Positions 6,760-12,531 of a stretch of DNA of 17,517 nt are shown piece after piece; position 1 is the first letter of the stretch, and the number at the start of each line of letters is the position of its first letter. The stretch lies in NCBI GenBank assembly GCA_900547085.1, contig URFI01000017.1:1-17517 (forward strand). Direction: 5' to 3'. The DNA comes from an uncultured Prevotella sp. GTDB lineage: Bacteria > Bacteroidota > Bacteroidia > Bacteroidales > Bacteroidaceae. The notes beneath the pieces are model-generated. The model worked only from the letters and a program-made list of their open reading frames with translations. It had not been told where the DNA came from and ran no database searches. The position numbers and the translations under genes were made by a program.

Positions 6760-8190
6760 ATGGATATAAAGAGATTATTCAGCACACTGGGAAGACGACA
6801 GGACACGAACGTCATACATACCCCCTACGGAAGTTTCAACCTTGCCAAGGAGGATGACCGAAAACGAATGAAACACGTCGTGATGACGCTACAGCAGACC
6901 ACCGACGCACTCACCAGGAAAGACATTGCTGACTGGCGCAGGGCATGGCAGCTGGCGATTGACATACAAAATCCCAACAGACAACGGCTGTACGACATCT
7001 ATCGGGACGCGGAGGTAGACGCACATCTTTCGGGATGCGTGCGGCAGCGACAGGGCTTTGTCATGGCAAAAACCTTCAAGATTGTCGACGCCAAAGAAAA
7101 TGAAAACAAAGAGGCCTTGCATTTCTTTGACCAGTCGTGGTTCAAGCAACTGTGTAGGCTCGTGCTCGACTCCGTAGGTTGGGGGCATTCGCTCATTGAA
7201 CTCGGAGAGGTTGTAAAGGACGGTGACGGGTGCGCCTGCTATAGTGGCGTTCGGCTCATACCGCGCAAACATGTTGTTCCTGAATATGGGCGTGTCGTCA
7301 GCGACCTTGGGCAAAACTGGAACACGGGAATTGATTATCACAAGCCGCCGTTTTCCTATTGGCTCATAGAGGCAGGACAGCCAGACAATCTCGGGTTGTT
7401 CTTAAAAGCCGCGCAGCACACTATCCCAAAGAAAAACATGCTTGCTTTCTGGGACACCTTCGGCGAGATCTTCGGCATGCCGATGCGCATAGCCAAGACT
7501 GCCTCGCGTGATAGCAAGGATATAGACCGATTGAACCGCATGCTCATCGAGGCGGGTGCCTCGCAGACCGCCGTCATGCCACTGGACACCGAACTGGAGT
7601 TCATCGAATCCACGCGGGGCGATGCCTACAATGTCTATAACCAGCGCGTGGACCGTGCCAACTCAGAACTCTCGAAACTCATCATCGGACAGACCATGAC
7701 CATTGAGGACGGCAGCAGTCTTTCACAAAGTCAGACCCACTTGCAGGTGTTTCAGAACCTTGTGGAAGCGGATGCCGACATGCTCAGGGATGTGATCAAC
7801 AACCAGCTCTTGCCACGCATGGTGGCGCATGGATTCCCACTCAAGGGTTGCCGCTTCGACTGGGACTACTCCGTTGATTTCACGCCGGAGCAGCAGGTGG
7901 CTTACGAGACGATGGTGGCTGACCGCTACGAAGTGGACCCAAGCTATTTCGCTGAAAAGTATTCCATGCCAGTGGGAGAGCGTAGGAACAACATGTCCAT
8001 CATGGAGATGCAAGACCCAGACGACAAATCCCATACAAACGAGAAAAATGAAACTCGTTCCGATTCTCAAGTGCAGCCGCAAAACAACGACGACCAAAAA
8101 GGGAAGAGTGATGGTAAGAAACAAGAGCAAAAGAACGTACACCATTTTTTCGCCCAGGCCCCGCAGGACGGGGCTCATTTAGACTGGTAG
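6760..8190 (+). CDS. Phage portal protein (DUF935, Mu gp29-like)
   Basis: The product is 476 residues. Recognisable DUF935 segments are DIYRDAEVDAHLSGCVRQRQ (about 85-105), the GWGHSLIELGEVV region (about 140-155), FWDTFGEIFGMPMRIAKT and RVDRANSELSKLIIGQTMT with EDGSSLSQSQTH, the last being a hallmark of Mu-type portals. The portal is the dodecameric ring at one head vertex through which DNA passes. The C-terminal 50 residues are polar, rich in Asn, Gln, Lys and Asp, and end in a short tail HHFFAQAPQDGAHLDW. A slippery heptamer and hairpin 12 codons before the stop could divert some ribosomes into the MuF frame, giving a portal-MuF fusion. The start follows a purine-rich leader. Confidence 0.92.
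   Translation: MDIKRLFSTLGRRQDTNVIHTPYGSFNLAKEDDRKRMKHVVMTLQQTTDALTRKDIADWRRAWQLAIDIQNPNRQRLYDIYRDAEVDAHLSGCVRQRQGFVMAKTFKIVDAKENENKEALHFFDQSWFKQLCRLVLDSVGWGHSLIELGEVVKDGDGCACYSGVRLIPRKHVVPEYGRVVSDLGQNWNTGIDYHKPPFSYWLIEAGQPDNLGLFLKAAQHTIPKKNMLAFWDTFGEIFGMPMRIAKTASRDSKDIDRLNRMLIEAGASQTAVMPLDTELEFIESTRGDAYNVYNQRVDRANSELSKLIIGQTMTIEDGSSLSQSQTHLQVFQNLVEADADMLRDVINNQLLPRMVAHGFPLKGCRFDWDYSVDFTPEQQVAYETMVADRYEVDPSYFAEKYSMPVGERRNNMSIMEMQDPDDKSHTNEKNETRSDSQVQPQNNDDQKGKSDGKKQEQKNVHHFFAQAPQDGAHLDW
8145..8174 (+). promoter_or_regulatory. Candidate -1 programmed frameshift signal (portal to MuF)
   Basis: In portal phase the sequence reads T TTT TTC at 8145-8151, a textbook X XXY YYZ slippery heptamer. 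After a 6-base spacer comes GCCCCG (8158-8163), loop CAGGA, then CGGGGC (8169-8174): a perfect 6-bp GC stem. Slipping back one base continues from codon 8151 in the MuF frame, which stays open to 9356. No T-run follows the stem, so it is not a terminator. Confidence 0.5.
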
Positions 8191-9356
8191 TCAACGACCT
8201 CTACTATGGTGACGAAGGAAAGTGCTGCCTCGCATCGCCCGAAAAGGGCTTTGCCATATCCGACGAAGTCATAGAGTACGCACTTCACAACATCTACAGG
8301 CGAAACTTCAATCCAAAGACCGACATCGAGCCGGGATTCTTCCACGCATTCGTGTCCACACTCAACGCCGCTGCCGACAAGGGAATCAGACAGGCTCAAA
8401 AGTCAGAAGACGACTTTCTCAACGCACTACGACACAACACAGCCGTATTCGCAGCGTTCAAGACGCACCGGCTGCAGAACGATGTCGCACGGCAGCTCAT
8501 GGATTCAAACGGCAATCTAAAGCCGTTTGAACGGTGGAAAAACGATGTGCAGGACATTACCTCACACCAGTGCAAGGCATGGCTGCGAACGGAGTACGAC
8601 ACCGCCGTGCTGCGCGCAAGGCAAGCAGCCAACTGGCAGCAGTTCCAGCGAGAGAAAGATGTACTTCCAAACCTCGAGTGGATGCCATCCACATCGCCAA
8701 ACCCGGGAGCAGACCACATGCCTTTCTGGGGAACTATACTGCCCGTTGACCACCCCTTCTGGGAACAACACAGACCGGGAGACCGATGGAACTGCAAGTG
8801 CGACTTGCGCGCCACCGACAAACCCACAACCACGGTGCCCGCCGACCCGGCAAACGCCCACGACCCCCAGCCGGGGCTCGACAGCAACCCAGGCCGCACG
8901 GCGCAGCTCTTCGCACCATCGCACCCCTACATCGCAAATGCGTACCCGGGGGCCAGAGAGGCCGTCGAGAAAGCAGTAAGAAAAGAGGAATTTCAGGAAA
9001 TCAAGAAAGAGGCAAGGAAAACCCTGCAGGGAACAACAATTTCACACCCGAAATTAAAAGGGAAAATCAAAATTTCAAGAAGAAGTATTGACGAATGGAC
9101 AAACCAGCCGCACATACACTATCAGGAAAAAAACTTGATGATACTCTCTATAGGGAAAGTACTTCAAAACGCAAAGTATCTTGGGAAAAAGACCGATGTG
9201 TCACAAAAGGCGGGAACCAAGTTCGTACACATTTTCGAAATTGAAATCAAAGCCGACAAGAGTTGGATCATCGTCAAGGAGTATCAAGATGGTAGCATCA
9301 TGCTCTACAGCGTTTCTGATAGCCCGAATGTACTCATAGGACTAAACAAAAAATAG
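8151..9356 (+). CDS. MuF head morphogenesis protein with C-terminal PBECR-type toxin-like domain
   Basis: Start given as the first codon after the proposed frameshift; the frame is closed by a stop at 8115. The first ATG, GTG or TTG is a GTG at 8352 with no good ribosome site, and it would discard about 50 coding-like residues (NDLYYGDEGKCCLASPEKGF and on). The MuF domain covers CKAWLRTEYDTAVLRARQAA, PFWGTILPVDHPFW and DRWNCKCDL. MuF proteins bind the portal and enter the capsid. The last 100 residues, from KGKIKISRRSIDEW through NQPHIHYQEKN, HIFEIEIKADKSWIIV and LYSVSDS, resemble the phage Barnase-EndoU-ColicinE5-RelE (PBECR) nuclease fold seen at MuF C-termini. This part is more AT-rich than the MuF part, as expected of an exchanged domain. 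No immunity gene follows. Confidence 0.8.
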   Translation, partial: RPGPAGRGSFRLVVNDLYYGDEGKCCLASPEKGFAISDEVIEYALHNIYRRNFNPKTDIEPGFFHAFVSTLNAAADKGIRQAQKSEDDFLNALRHNTAVFAAFKTHRLQNDVARQLMDSNGNLKPFERWKNDVQDITSHQCKAWLRTEYDTAVLRARQAANWQQFQREKDVLPNLEWMPSTSPNPGADHMPFWGTILPVDHPFWEQHRPGDRWNCKCDLRATDKPTTTVPADPANAHDPQPGLDSNPGRTAQLFAPSHPYIANAYPGAREAVEKAVRKEEFQEIKKEARKTLQGTTISHPKLKGKIKISRRSIDEWTNQPHIHYQEKNLMILSIGKVLQNAKYLGKKTDVSQKAGTKFVHIFEIEIKADKSWIIVKEYQDGSIMLYSVSDSPNVLIGLNKK

Positions 9357-9407
9357 CCTCAATGTCACGGCTGGAAATACAATCCAGCATAGACGTCAAG
9401 ACTATTC
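9348..9407 (-). ncRNA. Candidate small RNA at the 3' end of the MuF gene
   Basis: Downstream of a minus-strand promoter, the transcript would start GGTGAG, form the hairpin GCTGGA-N7-TCCAGC (9391-9373), then a weak AGCC/GGCT stem and six U (9353-9348), ending at the MuF stop codon. About 60 nt. The terminator stem is weak, so the RNA may be longer and antisense to the toxin domain. It is related in layout to the unit at 10,097-10,205. Confidence 0.35.
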
Positions 9408-9413
9408 TCACCG

Positions 9414-9444
9414 CAAATATAAGCAATAATTTCAAAACAACAAA
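9414..9444 (-). promoter_or_regulatory. Minus-strand promoter antisense to the MuF-toxin gene
   Basis: On the minus strand TTTG (9444-9441), 19 bp, then TATATTTG (9421-9414), a perfect match to TTTG-N19-TAnnTTTG. No minus-strand protein gene follows, so it would drive a small or antisense RNA. Confidence 0.5.
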
Positions 9445-9471
9445 AGAAAATGAAGAAAAATAATTTTGTTC

Positions 9472-9503
9472 ACGAGTTAACGAGTTTACAAGTTAACAAG
9501 TTG
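9472..9503. repeat. Four 8-bp tandem repeats before the gpG-like gene
   Basis: ACGAGTTA, ACGAGTTT, ACAAGTTA and ACAAGTTG follow one another. The flanking GTTCACGAGTTAA (9468-9480) is the exact reverse complement of TTAACTCGTGAAC at 6726-6738, and ATGAATT recurs at 9516-9522, tying this block to the one before the portal gene. The 172-bp gap between MuF and gpG-like genes holds this, the promoter and the candidate RNA. Confidence 0.8.
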
Positions 9504-9528
9504 ATTGCCACAATTATGAATTAGCAAT

Positions 9529-10098
9529 ATGACACCACAACAATTCCTGCAGCTCCTACAGCAGCATAGCCGCGAGATAGAGCATGCCAGACAACGAACA
9601 CTGCCCGTCAAGGTCGGACGCATAGCAAAAGACCACTTCCAGGACAACTTCCGGCAGGGTGGGTTCGTTGACGGGGGCCTGCACCCATGGCAGCGCACAC
9701 ACAGACAGCAGTACGCGCACGGGGCAGGCAAACAGTATAAGCCGCTCATGTCATCACGGCAGAACCTCTACGGATCCATAGCCTATACGCCCACCGACGC
9801 AGCCGTAACCGTAGGTACCTCCGTACCATACGCCGACATACACAATTCAGGAGGAGACATCGTAGTAACAAAAAGAATGAAACGATTCTTCTGGGCAAAG
9901 TTCCGGGAGGAAAACGGAGACTCGTGGACAAGGAAACACAAGAATTCCGAGGCAGACTTCTGGTACCGCATGGCACAAAAGCCCGTAGGCTCAACCATAC
10001 ACATACCGCAGCGGCAGTTCATTGGAGAAAGCCGCGAACTCGACAAGAAAATAGAACAGGCCATTGACAAGGAAATCGAAGACATCATAAGCAAATAA
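9529..10098 (+). CDS. Mu gpG-like virion morphogenesis protein
   Basis: The product is 189 residues and fits the phage virion morphogenesis family (Mu gpG, PF05069): an N-terminal helix, TLPVKVGRIAKDHFQDNFRQ, GGFVDGG with HPWQRTHR, SSRQNLYGSIAYTP, then VGTSVPYADIHNSGG and the C-terminal IPQRQFIGES followed by a helix. In Mu, gpG is a head-tail assembly factor that also sets tail attachment. It is the last virion gene of the rightward operon. Its stop codon runs into an A8 tract that is the poly-U tail of a minus-strand unit, so opposing transcripts meet here. Confidence 0.88.
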   Translation: MTPQQFLQLLQQHSREIEHARQRTLPVKVGRIAKDHFQDNFRQGGFVDGGLHPWQRTHRQQYAHGAGKQYKPLMSSRQNLYGSIAYTPTDAAVTVGTSVPYADIHNSGGDIVVTKRMKRFFWAKFREENGDSWTRKHKNSEADFWYRMAQKPVGSTIHIPQRQFIGESRELDKKIEQAIDKEIEDIISK

Positions 10099-10168
10099 AA
10101 AAAACAGACGGCTGACCAATGGCCAGCCCCCGCAGTCGAGGAATCGGTAGTCATTAGCTACGGAATCC
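10097..10168 (-). ncRNA. Candidate small RNA convergent with the gpG-like gene
   Basis: The predicted 70-nt minus-strand RNA has a first hairpin (10,170-10,138; 11 of 13 pairs) and a terminator hairpin (10,128-10,110) with an 8-bp stem and 3-base loop, followed about 5 bases later by eight U (10,104-10,097). The terminator stem pairs fully only in the minus-strand RNA, where one pair is G-U; on the plus strand it is an A-C mismatch. This points to the minus strand as the functional one. Confidence 0.5.
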
Positions 10169-10174
10169 TCACTG

Positions 10175-10205
10175 CAAATATTGGAAATAATTTTTTAATT
10201 TCAAA
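10175..10205 (-). promoter_or_regulatory. Minus-strand promoter for the 10,097-10,168 RNA
   Basis: TTTG (10,205-10,202), 19 bp, then AATATTTG (10,182-10,175), one base from consensus. The spacing and the flanking GCARTGAG / GCGGTGAG start match those of the 9414-9444 promoter, so the two units are probably related. Confidence 0.5.
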
Positions 10206-10376
10206 GTATACAGAAGTAAGATTGCGGATAGAAGCTCATTGGAGTAATAATAAGCCATATTTTTCCACAAAAAACTGGGCAAAGAATAATACAAGCGATG
10301 CCTTTAATCACCATAACATTATTGATAAAACCATGAATGGTATAATGTAGTAAAGAATCATTCGAGGGAGGGATAG
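10206..10376. other. AT-rich intergenic stretch without a supported gene
   Basis: Part of the 426-bp gap between the gpG-like and helix-turn-helix genes. A 67-codon minus-strand frame (10,404-10,201) crosses it, but its codons show no family resemblance and its start lies within the structured RNA candidate. I see no repeat or signal here. Confidence 0.5.
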
Positions 10377-10497
10377 AAAAAGCCCCCAGCCTGTTAATAG
10401 TCATCTCACCTACATATTAACCAATGCACCGTGTGCTCGACCGGGGGCCAATACCCTCGTTCGCACACGGTGCTTTTTGATTCTTGTGTAAGTGAGA
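10377..10497 (-). ncRNA. Candidate structured RNA with nested inverted repeats
   Basis: On the minus strand, a perfect TATCTTTG -7 box (10,510-10,503) would start a transcript near 10,496. It contains CATCTCAC (10,499-10,492) pairing GTGAGATG (10,409-10,402), an 11-bp stem GCACCGTGTGC / GCACACGGTGC (10,473-10,463 with 10,436-10,426), GTTAATA / TATTAAC (10,421-10,415 with 10,399-10,393), and GCCCCC (10,448-10,443) pairing GGGGGC (10,387-10,382) just before UUUUUC. The last pairing connects the loop of the 11-bp stem with the terminator, so folds may compete. No -33 box is clear. Confidence 0.45.
10426..10478 (+). terminator. Plus-strand terminator after the rightward virion operon
   Basis: A perfect 11-bp inverted repeat (10,426-10,436 with 10,463-10,473) is followed directly by five T on the plus strand. 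The 26-base loop is long for an intrinsic terminator. The same stem is part of the minus-strand RNA candidate, so its role may be double. Confidence 0.45.
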
Positions 10498-10524
10498 TGT
10501 TGCAAAGATACAAAATTTTTGAAT

Positions 10525-10767
10525 ATGAAGATAATAGAGGTCTTGAAATTTAACAGGGAACTGATAAAAAGACTCAAAATAGCTGGAATCCGTCTGGAAG
10601 ACGAGGAGTTTGTGGACTTATATACAGATTATACTACGCTGCTGAATCGTGGCGAGAAAGTGTCATATATCGTAGCTCGACTGTCAGAAAAATATGCGGT
10701 GAGCGAGCGCAAGGTATATATGCTTATCAAACGGTTCCAAAGCGACTGCAAGTCGCTTGCAGTGTGA
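10525..10767 (+). CDS. Small helix-turn-helix protein, Mor/C-like
   Basis: The product is 80 residues from the ATG at 10,525; an upstream start at 10,492 would run through the predicted promoter box. The C-terminal half, RLSEKYAVSERKVYMLIKRF, is a helix-turn-helix of the sort found at the end of Mor/C-type activators of Mu-like phages and in sigma-factor region 4. The N-terminal half is helical and charged. Middle-to-late activators in Mu (Mor, C) have a similar C-terminal reader, though they are longer (about 130 residues), so this could be a shortened relative or another small regulator. It may bind the direct repeats at 3828-3886; that is a guess. The methylase gene begins 66 bases later. 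Confidence 0.6.
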   Translation: MKIIEVLKFNRELIKRLKIAGIRLEDEEFVDLYTDYTTLLNRGEKVSYIVARLSEKYAVSERKVYMLIKRFQSDCKSLAV

Positions 10768-10833
10768 TTTGACGAAAACGCTCTTTTGCATCGCCGAATA
10801 TGGCGACCTTTGCCATATCAAGTAAGTGCGACA

Positions 10834-11663
10834 ATGAGAAAACAACATCTTTCAGCACCGCTTCCATTCCAGGGACAGAAGCGGATGTTTGCCCGGGAGT
10901 ACATTAAGGTACTCCAGCAGTACCCTGACGGTACAACCTTCGTAGATTTATTTGGCGGCAGCGGTCTGTTGTCGCATATCGCCAAGTGTCAGAAACCGAA
11001 CTCCACAGTTGTGTATAATGACTTTGACGGCTATCGTAAAAGGCTGGAAGCCTTGCCCCAGACGAATGCCTTGCTGTCAGAATTACGGGCAATAGTGGAT
11101 GTGCCACGCCACAAGGCTATCATAGGTACACAGCGCGAACAGGTACTGTCGTGTATCCGCAAGCATGAGCGTACCCACGGGTATGTGGATTATATCACGT
11201 TGTCTTCATCTATTTTGTTTTCAATGAAGTATGCCACGGAATATTCAGACCTGGAGAAAGAGACCTTATATAATAACATCAAGGGCGTGGATTACCCACC
11301 CTGCGACGACTATCTCGATGGGCTGACCATTACCTCCTGCGATTATAAGGAAGTATTTGAGCGTTACAAGGACGTACCTGGCGTTGTGTTCCTCGTCGAT
11401 CCGCCCTATCTGAGCACGGACAGCAAGACCTACAGAATGTATTGGAAACTGTCCGATTACCTTGATGTGCTGACGGTCCTCTCCGGACACCACTTCATTT
11501 ATTTCACCTCGAACAAGTCCTCTATCATAGAATTGTGAACTGGATGAGCAGACATCCGAATCTCGGCGACCCGTTCAGGAATTGCCACCGCAGAGAGTTT
11601 AACGCCCGCATGAATTACAACTCGTCCTACACAGACATCATGCTCTATACGGATGTTGCCTGA
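10834..11663 (+). pseudogene. DNA adenine methylase (D12 type), interrupted by a frameshift
   Basis: From the ATG at 10,834 the frame reads 234 residues before a TGA at 11,536. It holds the class features: PFQGQKRMF at the N-terminus, motif I FVDLFGGSGLLSH (S-adenosylmethionine binding) and the catalytic VDPPYL (near residue 189). The missing C-terminus follows in the -1 frame from 11,538: NWMSRHPNLGDPFRNC and FNARMNYNSSYTDIMLY, ending at 11,663. I recognise NYNSSYTDIMLY as the normal end of such phage methylases. No slippery heptamer sits at the break, so a single-base deletion or assembly error is likelier than programmed shifting. It would methylate adenine N6, perhaps guarding phage DNA. 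Both catalytic motifs lie in the first part, which might still fold. A TTG at 10,786 is a weaker start. Confidence 0.75.
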
Positions 11664-11688
11664 ATAACATTCTAATACCGTTTGAACG

Positions 11689-12327
11689 ATGAACAAATAC
11701 TATCAGATACTGAACAAGATCCTGGAACAAGGAAAAACTCAGATCAACAAGAAAGGCAATATCCGTTATCTGCTCAATGAGCAGCTGTCTTTATCCCCAG
11801 CCGACCTGCTCAACATATTCGAAAGCCACGGCATTGCAAGAAAGAAATTGAAGAACGAACTGCAGCTGTTCATGCAAGGTGAACGGCAGGTTGAAAAGTA
11901 CCGCGAGGCTGGCATCAACTGGTGGGACTATTGTGCCTCCGTGCTCGTCAATAGTTATCCCACCTACTTTGAGAAGCTGCCGCCATTGTTAGCGAGGATA
12001 AACCGTGAGAAGCGGAACAGTAAGAATTATGTATTGCTCCTTGGTGAGACAGGTGCGGAGAGCAACCAGGCACCATGCCTCAGTCTGGTACAATTTCAAA
12101 TAGACAAGGGTGAGCTGGTATTGTCAGCCTACCAGCGAAGCAGTGATGCGAACCTTGGACTGCCAGCAGATATATACCACCTCTATCTCATGGCACGCCA
12201 GATAGACCTACCATTGAAGAACATCACACTGAATCTCGGAAATATACACATATACGAGAATAATTTGGAGCGCACAAGGCTACTGCTTGATGGTAATGAG
12301 AACGTGAAGTTCGATTTGAATGTGTGA
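11689..12327 (+). CDS. Thymidylate synthase-family enzyme, predicted dCMP-specific (hydroxymethylase-like)
   Basis: The product is 212 residues. It aligns along the thymidylate synthase fold: Glu57 in NELQLFMQGE, Trp78-Trp79-Asp80, catalytic Cys130 in QAPCLSLVQF, YQRSSDANLGLP with Arg150 and Asp153, and HIYENN with His187 and Tyr189. Compared with E. coli ThyA (264 residues), the phosphate-binding Arg near the N-terminus is lost (NKKGNIRY), the double Arg of the second subunit is replaced (NSKNYV), and the loop before the Cys is shortened. Most telling, the Asn that selects dUMP (N177) is Asp161 here, as in T4 dCMP hydroxymethylase. This predicts a cytosine-nucleotide substrate. It follows the methylase by 25 bases and ends before a terminator. 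Loss of the Arg residues could also mean an inactive relative. Confidence 0.7.
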   Translation: MNKYYQILNKILEQGKTQINKKGNIRYLLNEQLSLSPADLLNIFESHGIARKKLKNELQLFMQGERQVEKYREAGINWWDYCASVLVNSYPTYFEKLPPLLARINREKRNSKNYVLLLGETGAESNQAPCLSLVQFQIDKGELVLSAYQRSSDANLGLPADIYHLYLMARQIDLPLKNITLNLGNIHIYENNLERTRLLLDGNENVKFDLNV

Positions 12328-12344
12328 GATTTTTATCATTAAGA

Positions 12345-12385
12345 AACTTAAAACGCCCCAGAGTGTTCTGAGGCGTTTTTAAGTT
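12345..12385. terminator. Bidirectional intrinsic terminator
   Basis: AACTTAAAACGCC pairs with GGCGTTTTTAAGTT around CAGA-GTGT-TCTG, with T-rich flanks on either strand. It ends the phage methylase and synthase transcript, 17 bases after the stop, and can also stop readthrough from htrA on the other side. Confidence 0.85.
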
Positions 12386-12409
12386 GTGTGTGGGGGGAAG
12401 TCGAAAAAA

Positions 12410-12468
12410 GAACATTTCGTTTTACGAAACACATCGCTTCGTTTTATTTTTTCGGAACGTTTCGTTTT
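12410..12468 (+). mobile_element. Putative Mu-type right end: three transposase-site-like direct repeats
   Basis: GAACATTTCGTTTT (12,410-12,423), CATCGCTTCGTTTT (12,432-12,445) and GAACGTTTCGTTTT (12,455-12,468) share a TTCGTTTT core and lie 22 and 23 bp apart, like the R1-R3 sites for MuA, whose sites also carry CGAAAA cores. They stand between the last phage-like gene and host htrA. The phage boundary would lie shortly to the right, at about 12,470-12,530. No CA dinucleotide occurs there, so the exact end is unknown. The 5-bp target duplication cannot be seen without the left end. Confidence 0.5.
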
Positions 12469-12531
12469 GCGGATTATATTCTCTTCTTATCTAATATCTC
12501 TTTTAGGAGATACTTAGCTTTGTTTGAAAGC

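Noticed and set aside
8151..8180. GC hairpin as a terminator at the end of the portal gene
   Set aside because: It is inside the coding sequence and lacks a T-tail. The spacing to the slippery heptamer fits frameshifting better.
10201..10404. Minus-strand 67-codon frame with a GGTGAG before its ATG
   Set aside because: No recognisable sequence, AT-driven codons, and its start lies inside the structured RNA candidate. A leader peptide is conceivable but unsupported.
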